Assembly (NCBI GenBank): GCA_037367405.1
Contig: JAZKJV010002611.1
Location: forward strand, 1,302,001 to 1,366,000
DNA: 64,000 bases
Direction: 5' to 3'
From: Ottelia alismoides
Lineage: Eukaryota; Streptophyta; Magnoliopsida; Alismatales; Hydrocharitaceae
Shown here: piece by piece, positions 36,701 to 48,700 of the stretch
How the letters are laid out: each line of letters opens with the position of its first letter
Position numbering within the stretch: position 1 is the first letter of the stretch
The notes under the pieces: generated by a model
Database searches by the model: none
The model's input: only the letters and a program-made list of their open reading frames with translations
What the model was told of the DNA's origin: nothing
Program-made: the position numbers and the translations under genes

Positions 36701-39700
36701 CACCACGAAAAGGAGAGGTGCTAGAGGGCAGCCCTGCCGCACCCCCCTTCGTGGCTGGAAGAGACCTCCCACCAAGCGCTCATTCACCATCACCGAGAAG
36801 GAAACCGTAGTGTGACACAGCGGCGCATCCACGAAATCCACATCTCTGGGAATCCCCGAACCCTTAAAACCGACCAGATGAAGCTCCAATCGAGACAATC
36901 ATAGGCCTTCGTAAAGTTGACTTTCCAAAGTACTCCCCGCTTCCCCTCTTTTGCCCATTTCGCGACCAACTCCGAGGCCAAGGCAGTAACATCGGCAATC
37001 TTCCTACAAAGAAAAAACACAGCCTGCATCGGGGAAATGATCCCATCAAGCACCGGGGCCAGTCTACGCGCAAACACCTTTGCCACAATCAAGTAGATAG
37101 CATTTGAGATGGCAATAGGACGGAAATCCTCAATACGCTCGATCGAGGAGAACTTTGGAAGCAAAATAAGGAGAGCACGATTGACCTTGTCAAAGCCCGC
37201 ATTACCCTCACAGAATTCGGCAACGACCTCCAGAATCTCCCGCCCCACCAGCTCCCAAAAGTCTTTGTAGAAAGCCACCGAGAACCCGTCCGGTCCCGGC
37301 GAGCCATTCGCGTTAAGATCCCACACGGCCTCCTTAACCTCCTCCAGCGAAACCTTCCTCGTCAAGTCTTCGCAGAGCGGAGATGGGAGCACCTGGGCCC
37401 CTGCCCCCGACTATATCCACCACCTCGAAGTGCGCCGCCGAGAGAACTCCTTGAAATATCCCAAAATCTCCCTCCCCAAATCCTCCTCCCCCACCACGCA
37501 CCTTCCTTCAATCGAAATTGACCGCACAAAGATCGAGCGCCACCTACCGCTAGCCACCCGATGGAAGTATGCCGTGTTGGCATCACCCCCCCGCAACTAA
37601 TGGTCCTAGGATGCATGGGCCATCTTATACAATGGGCCTAGGATTGTGGAAGCTCATAATACTTCATATTGCCTTGACCTCCCGTTTCACGTCACCTACG
37701 GTTGCCCCGAACTCTACGATTCAGCCATTGCATGCATCTCTTCAATTTCTAGATTGGTTGAGAGAAGGATGTGTTGGTCGTCTTATACAAAGGACCTAGG
37801 ATTGTGGAAGTTCACAACACTTCATATTGCCTTGACCTCATGTTCCACGTAACCTACAGTTGGCCCAAACCCTATTATTCAACCATTGCATGCATCTCCT
37901 CAGTTTCTTGATTGGTTGAGAGTAGGATGAATGGGCCATCTTATCCAAAGGACCTAGGATTGTGGAAGTTCATAACACTCCATATTGCCTTGACCTCCGG
38001 TTCCATGACGGTTGCTCTGAACTCTACAATTCAACCATCGCATGCGTCTCCTCAATTTCTCGATTGGGATTTGATGCAAATTGACAACATCCGAAGGATT
38101 TCAACACTGACACCAACGTCAACATATCACCGCATTACTTCTCAAAAAAATCTTCTGCAGCCCCTAATCAAGTCTTCTCACGCAGCATCGGATAATCATT
38201 TAACTCAAGTCTTCTCTGGAGCCAAACAATTACTCATTTCAGCATTGAAAGCATTTAACCTATTCAATTTTTATTTGGTACTATCAAAAAATGTTCTGAT
38301 TATGTCAATCTTCACTGGTCTTTCACGCAAAGCTGACTCCACCAAGATCAGAATCCATCCTATATGGAAGACAGCATATACATTTTTGTCGATACTATTA
38401 ATAAGAGAAAAAGATGAACCACTTGTCTTCCGCTAAAATGTTTTTAGATCAGTCCAAACAAGATGTTCCAGATATCATTAAGATGACACTTAGCATTCAT
38501 TTGTTGGTGTTTTATCTAAGTTTGCTTTCTACCTTATCAGTCTTCTTCCTGAGATGGTTTCCTATCAAATATATTCTATAATTACTTCGGGAGATAAGGC
38601 CAAACTTCATGAAAAAATATGGCAAAATATTAAAATCAGTTGTAGGGGTTAGAATGGCTTATCACGTGAGAAGGCATGCGTTTATAAGATTAATTAAAAA
38701 TACTGACATGAATATTCAGAAGTTATTGATTTACTACAGAAGCAGTGTGGTATTCTAAGATAACAGAGCATAGCTTTGGATCTTCATCAGTACCTGTGCT
38801 AAGCCGAGCTCTTTTTCTAAGAGGGGAAGCAAGACTATTAGTATCCTGCCTACCGCCAATATGGTTAAGCTCCCCGTCACTAAGAATATTAACACTGGAA
38901 TCTTCTTCGTTTGCCCCAGATTTCTGAACATCTGAACCAAGCTGATCTGCCAGTTTTTGAAGCCGAGCCTGTGACCTGAAACATAAAAAAAGGTCAAAAT
39001 TCAATTAGACTCCCGGTCACAACCATGTGTTATTAATTACAGAAATATTAGGTGGGCCCCATATTCATCCTAAACATTTTTGAAGAAATGGGATGGGCAC
39101 ATGTATACTTTCTCCTTGGAACGATTTATGCATTCGATACATCAACAACCCAACCCCCAAAACCACACCCCTGGCCACATGTTTCTAGATTCCATACAAC
39201 ATTAAGAAACATATTTCTAAAGTTGACCTTCCACACCCATTCAAAATGATTTTTTTGCGAGCTCCAACATATTTACTAGGGTATACAAATATAAAAGTTA
39301 TAGGGGATTAAGGGCATCTGTAGTTTAAACATCAAGCCATTTTATGGGGTTTCGAATAAAATTTGAAAAGGACTAAAAAACCCCTTATTTTGTGACTTAG
39401 TGGTGGCGAGGTGATGAACAAATAAGTTATATGCAGATGATCTGCATACCCCCCCCCTCATATATGGAAAAAGAGGTACATAAAATAGATGTGCATATGC
39501 ATATTGCTTATATGTTCATAACCTCTCAGCCACTCATTTGACTTGAAATTTGAAACTGTACATGTTCCAATCAAAGAACCGCTTGCACTTACCCATCCAA
39601 AGAGAGATCAATGGCTGAGAAAGCGATAGACGCATAAGTTCCATGCAACTCAATAACATACTCCATTTTTTCCATGTGTGTATATGTATACATGTATATG

Positions 39701-42700
39701 TATGTATGCATAAGATATCAATTTAGTTTCGATGGGCATCCTTTTGGAATGCATAGCACTCTGCTACTAACTTATCCTCCAAGCATGCAACCAAACAACT
39801 AAATTACGGGCCTGATTTTAAGCATTATATTAATGTGTTAACTCCATTCAATCCATTTTTAAACATTCATATTGTAGAAAAAATGAAAGAATATTATTTA
39901 TTTAAGAGGTCTAGTGGTCCTTATATAGGACTAAAGCCTAGAGAGCTCAAAAGAACAAAATACATAAGTATCATGTGGGGTTACAATAAAATATAAGAGC
40001 ATAATCTATCGTAATTTCTGGCACTTGCCCTCAAGTTGGAGCATATCTATCGATCATGTCCAACTTGGAAGTTATCCAAGAAAGGAGCTTCTTAGGTAAG
40101 GCCTTGTAAATATGTCTGCAAGCTAAAGATCCATCAAGATCTGTGGTATAATAATATTGCCTCCTCGCACAACATCACGAACAAAATAGCAGCCAATCTC
40201 GATATGTTTAGTTTCTCTCATGGAACATAGGATTTGTAGCGATATAAGTAGCAGATTTGTTGTCACGGTATAGAGGAATGGGATTGGTGACAACAACACT
40301 GAGTTCTTGTAGAAAAGTCAGTGGCCAAGTAATTTCGCAGGTTGCCTGGGCCATCACCTTATATCATGCCTCTGCACTAGATTGGGAGACTACAGTATGT
40401 TTTTTGCTCCTCCAACTAACCAACTTCCCTCCAACCATCATAGAATAACATGTCGTAGAACGACGATCCTCGGACGAGCTTGCATAATCAACATTGGCAT
40501 ATGCATTAATATCAGTGGAGTCGTTTGCTCCATAGAAGAGGCCACATACAGGTGATTTCTTCATATAGCCAATGATCTGGAGAACATCCTGCTAGTAGTT
40601 GCAACATGGTTTCTCCATGTATTGGCTAGCTCTGCTAAAAACATAAGATATGTTGGGCCAAGTAACAACAAGATACATGAGTTTGCCAACAAGGCTTCTG
40701 TATCGTATAGTGTCTTCAAAAACATGATCAATGGAAGTGGAGTGTTTTCTCGGGTATGCAAGAATACCATAAGGTTTGCAACTGAGTAACCATGCCTCAG
40801 TCAGTATATCTAAGCAGTACTTTCTCTGTGACAGATTGAATCCCTCTGTAGTATGTAATACCTCTATGCCCAGAAAATACTGAAGTTGTCCCACATCCTT
40901 TGTGACAAAGGCCTTCTGAAGAAAAGCCTTGGTTCGAGCACCCCTATATCATTGCCACATGTAACAACCATATCATCCACATATACAACAAGTATAATTG
41001 TACCAGTTGGCCACTTTCTGACGAAAACAAAGTAGTTCAATGTAGTTCTTTGGAAACCCAGAGTGATGATCTCTGTAGTTAGTCGGTCGAACCATACCCT
41101 CGGAATCCGTTTTAGACCATAGAATGCTTTGCAAATTCAACACACATACTCCCCCTCGACTTCGTAACCTGGAGGTTGCATCATGTAAACTTCCCCCTCA
41201 ATGTCCCCATATAGAAAAGCATTTTCAACATCCAATTAAAAGATAGGCCAGCCCTTGTTTGCAGCTACTGAAAGAATAGTCCGTAGGGAGCCCATTTGTG
41301 CAACAGGACAAAAGATCTCGAAGTAGTCAACTCCATATGTCTGAGTGAATCCTTTAGCCACAAGCCTTGCTTTCAACCTGTCAATGGAGCCATCGAGTGA
41401 CTGCTTCGTAGTAAAGATACATCGACAGGCTACAGGTTTAGTTCCCTAGGGACACTGTACAAGATCTCATGTCTCTCTAGAATTGAGAGCATCCATTTCC
41501 TCATTCATTGCCTTTTGATGCAGCGTGGACCCGAAAAATAGGGCCACACTTTTATTTATGTTTATCTGAGTCATTGAAAATTTTAGTTAATTTTATTTAC
41601 GTTTATTTACGTCAACAAATTTTTAATTAAATAAATAGGGATCACATGTGATCTCAACAATTATTCGTAGATTTGATTTTGGTCAATTAATTAGTTAGAG
41701 TCTAATTAGGGTAATTAGAGGTCAATTTGAATTTTAAATTTGTCGGAGTCAAATTAGGATAAGTTTGTTTCCAATTTGAATTTAGTTTCTATTTTTGTAA
41801 AATCATCCCTCTTATATAAAGGGATGAGGATCCAATGTTTTAAGCAGTGAAGTATCAATGAAGTTTTGAGATTTTTATCTCTCTCCTTTCTCCTCTCCCT
41901 CTCCTTCCCCACGTGGTCTTCACGGTTCTCCTCCTTCAACCTCTCGTATTCCCGACGAGTTCTTCTTCTCAACCCCTCCATTCTTCTCCACCTTAAATTC
42001 CACCATCAAAAATATTATTTTCGTCGACGTCGATTTCCATTTTGCATCATTTGGTATCAGAGCATGGCAGCTAGGTCGTCCTCACGATCTAACGATCCGT
42101 CCAGGCGCTCGCACCAGCATCATCGTTCATCCGAACAAACACGACGAGCCATCTCCACCATCGACGCCTACAACAAAGAGACGGAGCACATGATACGTGA
42201 TTTGCAAACCAACTTCCAGTCCATGTTTCGAGATCTAATGGCTAACTTTGAGGCCTTCCGCGATGCCCAAACAAAGCCTCCACCCGTCGAAGCCGCTGCC
42301 GCGAGTTTTGACGAAGAAAACATCGCTGTGGAAGACGAACCGGCTGCTGTCCAGATTTTTGAGGAAGAAAATTTCGCCGTCTACGACAAACCGACCGCTG
42401 TCCAGGCCATTTCGGAGGAGAAAAATGCCGAAACGCCTGCTGTCCAAGTAATTTCAGACTTAGAAAACCCCCTAAAACCGATCTTCGACCCATCCGCCGC
42501 CTTCTTGCGAACCTCCGCTGTAGTCCCTGGCCCCCCAGCGGCTCCCCTAGCCCCGTCAACCCCTGCCGCGAAACCCCCCTCGCCCCCTGCGGCCCCTCCC
42601 GCGACCCCCAACCCCCCTGCGACTCAACTCCAGCCACAACTGGCCCCCCCAACCCCGTCATCCCCACCCCCCCGAAGCCCAATACCCATCCAAACCAGCA

Positions 42701-45700
42701 AGCCCCGCCGCCCAACCCTGCAACCTCGCCTCACCGCGCCGCCTCTTCTCCTTCACCCATCTCACGATCCCGCAACCCTCCCTTCTTTCCCTACCACCGC
42801 CGCCCTCCACGCCCGATTCCCTCCCTCACCTCGCCCCTCCCGGGTTCCCCCTCTGCCGCGCGTTGCTCGCGCAACCCAGCCCCCCCCCCTTCGTCGCTAA
42901 CCTCCCGACGAACCCCCTCTCCTCACCGTTGCCGAGGCCGCTTCCCTTCCCGTGCGCCCGCCCTCGCGAGTTCGCCGCCCCCGTCTTATGTGCAACAGGA
43001 ACGGGCAAGCCCTAATCGGGGGCCCGATGAATGCGGAAATCACATCCCACCACATGTTGGATTGGAGGTTATTTTGGAAAAATTACAAAAAAAATCCCCC
43101 TGGCAAGAATTTTTACAGAAAGGACCAAGTACAGGGTAAATCGTGTTATGTAGTCATTGTAGTTGAAGGGATATATTGGAGAATTTGCAAAGAAGAACCT
43201 TATGAAAATCCTATTTGCAGAAAGGCCGAAATTGGCAGGAGATTACGGAAGATTGAAGGGGTACGAAAATTGCAGGGACGCCCTCCAATTGAAAAGAACT
43301 ACAAACGTAACGTTGAAAAGGATTTAATTGGAGGAAATTGAAGCTACAACTCGAGGATGAATTCTCCAACGACGCACCTACATCAAGCAATTCGTCGGGA
43401 GACGAATTTTTTAAAGCGGAGGAGAGTTGATGCAGCGTGGACCCAAAAAATAGGGCCACACTTTTATTTATGTTTATCTGAGTCGTTGAAAATTTTAGTT
43501 AATTTTATTTACGTTTATTTACGTCAACAAATTTTTAATTAAATAAATAGGGATCGCATGCGATCTCAACAATTATTCGTAGATTTGATTTTGGTCAATT
43601 AATTAGTTAGAGTCTAATTAGGGTAATTAGAGGTCAATTTGAATTTTAAATTTGTCGGAGTCAAATTAGGATAAGTTTGTTTCCAATTTGAATTTAGTTT
43701 CTATTTTTGTAAAATCATCCCTCTTATATAAAGGGATGAGGGTCCAATGTTTTAAGCAGTGAAGTATCAATGAAGTTTTGAGATTTTGATCTCTCTCCTT
43801 TCTCCTCTCCCTCTCCTTCCCCACGTGGTCTTCACGGTTCTCCTCCTTCAACCTCTCGTATTCCCGACGAGTTCTTCTTCTCAACCTCTCCATTCTTCTC
43901 CACCTTAAATTCCACCATCAAAAATATTATTTTCGTCGACGTCGATTTCCATTTTGCATCACCTTTCACCAGCCATAATCATGCAGAACACTATGATGAT
44001 TTCTGGGAACCGAAATTGTCATAAGAGCATCTTCATATCTCCTATCAGTGCATGATAAGGTAGTAGTAGAAGTGAAATGAAACATGGGATGAAGAGTACA
44101 TTGCCTTTTAGTTATGTGAAGAGCGATTGAAAGCTCTTGAGGATCATCTGGGATGGTATTGGTGGGAACACTTGAAGATGGCATACTTTCCTGCAACAAA
44201 GAAACATGTAATGGAACATGAGCTAGTGTACAAACATGTTTTCTTTTATACACAATAGGTGGAGGAGGAAGATCTAATGGAATATCTGAAATAGCCCGAT
44301 TAAAGAAGCTAGTTTGTTCAAAAAATGTAACATCAACAAATATGTAATAACAATGCCCAGAAGGATCATAACATCCATAGCATTTCTGTGTTTGAGAATA
44401 ACCAAGGAAAACACATTTAATCGCACGAGGTGACAATTTGTCAACAGTATGAAAATCGTGAACAAATGACGTACATCCAAAAATCCATAGAGGTAGAGGG
44501 AAGGGTGACTTGGTTTGATGTAGTACGACAAAGGGAGTAGAGTCATTTAGGGATGTAGAGGGAACCATGTTTACTAGGTGGACGACAGTGAGTACTGCAT
44601 CTCCCCAGTAGGCCTTAGGAACTTTCATTTGGGTGAGAAGAAAGCGAGCAATATCAAGGAGATGTTTGAGTTTTCTTTCTGTTATCCATTATGCTGGGAG
44701 GTATATGGACATGAGGTTTGATGGATGGCATCCTGTGAAGCAAAGAAGGATGTCAAATCATTTTGGGTGAACTCTAAGGCATTATCAAATGAAATATTTG
44801 AATAGCAGTGGAGAAGATATTTTTGACAAGGTGAACGAAATTCTTGACATGGTGAACGGAATTTTTGACAGTATTATTAATTTTTAATGTTCTTTTAACA
44901 AGAAGACCTAAGAAGATTGAATGTAGTCATAAAAAAACATAAAAAATACTTATGTCCACTCAAGGTTCGGATCGAACAGGATTCTCAGATATCGCAATGG
45001 ACAAGAGAAAAAAGGGACACGACGACAAGGCTCAATCCGTGCAGGATAGGATGCTCGATGATATTTCCTGAATTGACATGCCTCACACTCAAAGGGCTTG
45101 AGCATAGAGAGTTCAAGGAACAACATGGAGAGGGCCTTAGCAAAAGGGTAACCCAGACGAAGGTGCCACATAAGAGGATCTTCCGAGATAGAAACCGCAC
45201 CATCAAAATTAGAATCGGAAGGAATGTCGAGGTAATAAAGGTCGTTCCTCTCATGTCCCCTACCAAAAATCTACCTCATCCGGATGTCCTAAAAATAATA
45301 GCAGAAGTCATAAAAAATACTACGATAGTTAAGTTCAGTACATAGCTTATGTATAGATAAAAGGCTGAGAGGAAAGGTAAGAGCATAATGAACATTGACA
45401 ACACCGATAGCAATAATTGGTGAATGATCCATATTGAAATCTAAGAAGCGGAAGCGAATCAATAAACAGCGCATAAACATAAAGAAATAAGAAACATGAA
45501 CGACGGGATTTACGTAGAACCCTACTCCCTAAGAAACGAGATGAAAGTTGAAACTACGAGAGAAGATCTCAAAAGGCCAGATATTCTCTATTGAATTTCA
45601 TTGAGTATAGGGGTTTAGGGATCCTTATATAGCCCCACAAACAAACTGAATTCCTACAATAGTAGATGTGAGACTAAACATGAGTGGGGAGGTAATTGGA

Positions 45701-48700
45701 ACCTGGAGCTGAGAAAGCTACAGCTTGCAACCAAAAGGAAAAATATACAACACTTCTTCACACGATACATCACAAGAAAAATATAGGTCTATTGCTGGTA
45801 GAAGACCTCGCATGAGAGCGGATCTACGACTTTCAGGTCACCGAAACATGTCTCTGCCATGCAGTAGAGTCGTTGCTATATCAGGTCACCAGAATGTATC
45901 ATGCAGGAGGAAAAATAACTGTAGAAGAAGTCTAGTGCGGAACAGTTGTCGGGTCACAAAAGAAAAAGTATGCGCCTTGACAAAGAAGTCGATGCTCGAC
46001 GAAGATGGATGATCTGTAAAAAGCTGGAGTGACGTTCCGTCAGTCGTGGATGTGCAGAAGTCATTAGGAATCTATATGACTCCACATTTCTCCCAAACTT
46101 GATAGAATAAGAATACGGATCAAGTTGGGAGAAATCAAAAAACATAATTTTTTGGGTTTTTTCACAAATCATCATTTTTTTTATAGTCGTTTCTCTTTTT
46201 TTTGCTATTCTCTTCTTTTTCTTTTCTTTTTTTTCAAGCAGATCAACTTTTTCGGTTTTTCTCCTTTTTTTCGTGTACGATTTTTTTGTTCGCATCTTTT
46301 TCTTAAAAAAAATTAACACAACCCACTTGGGCACACCAAAAGTGCACATCCTTTTCTCTCTCTCTCTCTTTCTTTTTTTTGATGTCAAAACGGGTGAGTC
46401 CCCACTGCGGGGATCACCGCCTATTGAATTTCATTAATAAAGTTTCAGAATATATTACCGAGAGAGCCAAAAATTATACAAAGCATTACATTGGGACATT
46501 GCGTTCTCACTGAAGAATCTATGGTTTTTGAAGATAAGCTCGTTACGACCCAACCATATTGCCCAGAGAGCGGTCAACGGCTTAGAACGATCGTTACTAG
46601 AGTTGCTGCCAAACATCCTGAGGGACTCCCAGTTGCAAGCTCCAACCAAACCCGCTCAGACGTCACACAATCTCTTTCATTTTTTTAAACATGCTAGTAG
46701 CCCACTTGGATGAAATAGCAACAAAAATTATTATTTTTAAAACGCACGGCCTAAACTGGGCCCCCTTATTTAGGGTTCCCCGATAGGGAACCCCATATCG
46801 TCGCCCTTGTGATGGGGTTCATACTATTGCAACGGGAGATGTCGCCTGCACCACCTGGGACCGAAGGGGAGGCCTCGCTGAAGGCTGCAGCGCCGCTGCC
46901 TGGAGCAACTATGGAGATCGGGAAGGGCAGTCTCCTGGGGTTGCGCCACCGCCATACGCGATGCTTGGAGCAGTCTGAAGAATGGAGTGTGTGGCACCGC
47001 TACTGCCAGGAGGTGTCATTGTTCCCGGAGGTGTTCGCCAACGAAGTCGACAAAGGGGAAGGGCGCACAGTGGCAGTTTGGGGAGCTCGGTCGTCGCGCG
47101 GAGCCAAGAACGAGGGCTGCTAGGTCGTGAGGTGCGCACGCGAAGGAGGGGTGGCGTCGCCTCTGTAGTTTGGTCGGAGGGAGCGACGCTTGGGCGTAGC
47201 ATCATACCGAAGCACGCGATGCGGGAGGAGAGAGGCATTGGAACGTCGCCTCATGATGGAGGGTCGATTGTTGCTGCAAGAGGAGAGGAGCGTCATTTGG
47301 GGCTTGGAAAGACCTTTGCTAGGAGGCGGATGCCGCATGGGAGGATGTTTTCCACAATTAGGGGGAGGTGCGGGGGCTGAAGGAGCACTGCCTGCGCTAG
47401 AGAAAGGTGACGCTAATGCTGCTTGGAACTACACCGCGATGGATCGAAGAGGCGACGCAATGGAGCGCCTAGACTCTTGCAGAATCTGGCGATTGATTAC
47501 AATGGCGGCTCAGAATCCATGCATAATTAGGGTTTCAAGAATCTCTAAATATTCTTGAACAAACTCCAAAACTTTAACAAAACAAATTAATCGATTTTGA
47601 AGAACATAAGCAACATGGAATATTGAAGATCTTGAGATCAACATAAAAATCTTCAAAATAATTAATAATCGAATCTCGAACAAAAGTATAAAATACATCC
47701 TCGAAAATCGAACCCGCTCTGATACCATGTTGAAATCTAAGAATGCAGAAGCGAGATCGATAAACAGAGCAAGAAAGATAAAGAAAGATACATATTGACA
47801 CATGGATTTACGTGTAACCCTACTCCTAAGGAGCGGGATGAAACCACGGGAGAAGGTCTCAAAGTGCCTGACTTTCTCTATTGAATTTCTCATTGAGTAA
47901 CCAAATTCCCACAATAGTAGATGCGGGACTAAACATGAGTGGGAAGGTAATTGGATCCTAAAAGAGATCCAATTACCTCCTCTATTACATACTTCAACAA
48001 TCCCCGTTAGCAACTCGAATGGTCTTCACAGAGGAATATGGTTGCGTATACGTAAGCTAACTTCCTTCCCCCATCAGATGGGTAGAAGCGCTATAGTCAA
48101 TAATCCATGCAGGTTTGGTGACATAAACAGAATGTGCTATTGTACCTAAAGTAGTAGCTAGGTTGGTAGTAAAAGCAAAAGTAGTAGTGTCATTGACAGA
48201 TAAGCCAGAGTCTTGCAACAATTGCCTCAGACGGACATATTCAGAAGCAGTCAAAGAAGCATGTACTCCCTCGGATCGTTGGTAAGGTTTGGAAAAAACG
48301 AAAGGCGGTGAGGCGTTTTCCTCAAAATTGAGGCGAGGCATAGCCTCGAGGCGGTCGAAGCGTAAGCCTTAGTTTATAGAGAAAAATATGCAGAAAACTA
48401 TAATTATATATGGCAATGTAATGATATGTTCTTTGCCCAATATATAATACATAACACTATAAAATATGATGAAATAATAGAGATAAGAACGCTAGAATAG
48501 AAGATATAACAATATCATATGCCTTTCTACACATTGTCATCTAATCAAAGAAGAATTCATTGTCTATAAATGTTGTAAAAGAATTAAACAATACATATCT
48601 ATCTTTGAAATATTATTGTAATTGAAAGTATGATTAAATATACGTCCAAGAAATTTATGTTGTGCCTAACATATAATATATGGTTATGCGAGAAACCACG

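Larger units (their letters stand above)
34987..37592 (-). mobile_element. LINE L2: 5'-truncated L1-clade element (2.6 kb)
   Basis: A poly(A) tail is seen as T's at 34987-34996. Reading right to left, the element starts abruptly in the pre-RT region ([15 protein letters not shown] at about 37,590), then RT, then the zf-RVT domain. The endonuclease and ORF1 are missing, typical 5' truncation during target-primed reverse transcription. The 7-mer GCAACTA occurs at 34977-34983 next to the tail and at 37593-37599 at the truncated end, a candidate TSD. Several frameshifts and stops are present. Confidence 0.9.
20346..38793 (-). other. Giant intron A of the CCCH gene (18.4 kb)
   Basis: Donor ACAG/GTACTG at 38793 and acceptor ATTGCAG at 20346. 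The phase (1) is consistent across the junction. The intron contains two to three hAT-like elements, a copia RT with its own hAT insertion, LINEs L6, L5 and L2, and tandem repeats. Most retroelements in it lie on the same strand as the gene or are decayed. Confidence 0.7.
41516..43961 (+). mobile_element. C3: young non-autonomous LTR retrotransposon (2,446 bp) inside C1
   Basis: Two 534-bp LTRs (41516-42049 and 43428-43961) begin TGATGC and end GCATCA and are nearly identical. The primer site TGGTATCAGAGC starts 2 bp after the 5' LTR, and a purine tract AAAGCGGAGGAGAG precedes the 3' LTR. The 5-bp TSD CCTTT flanks the element. The internal 1.4 kb has only a gag-like frame and no protease, integrase or RT, so its enzymes would come from another element. 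It sits between the C1 integrase and RT on the opposite strand. Confidence 0.95.
45432..47999 (-). mobile_element. C2: LTR retrotransposon without pol, inside C1
   Basis: Two related LTRs lie at 45432-45762 and 47728-47999. The intact one reads TGTTGAA...TTCAACA. The primer site TGGTATCAGAGCGGGTTCGA (minus strand, 47708-47727) directly abuts the right LTR, so the element reads right to left. The internal region has no recognisable protease, integrase or RT; about 46,780-47,470 is GC-rich with short frames. A LINE fragment (L3) is nested in it. The C1 protein frame (VANGD, then HSPIIAIG) continues across the insertion, which fixes the borders. The LTRs differ by indels, so it is older than C3. 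Confidence 0.85.

Noticed and set aside
39868..39872. CATAT as TSD of copia C1
   Set aside because: The other flank (50432-50436) reads CAGAA, so no TSD can be claimed.
41866..42063. Upstream extension of the 344-codon open frame as part of a host protein
   Set aside because: The first 66 codons lie inside the C3 5' LTR and across the primer-binding site, so the frame was cut back to the ATG at 42064.
42235..42715. Antisense open frames of 70-157 codons
   Set aside because: They mirror the proline-rich, GC-rich gag-like frame of C3 and have no independent support.
46130..46370. Long T-rich stretch as a LINE poly(A) tail
   Set aside because: Only the T's at 46373-46380 directly abut the LINE 3' end; the rest is mixed T/C-rich sequence of C2.
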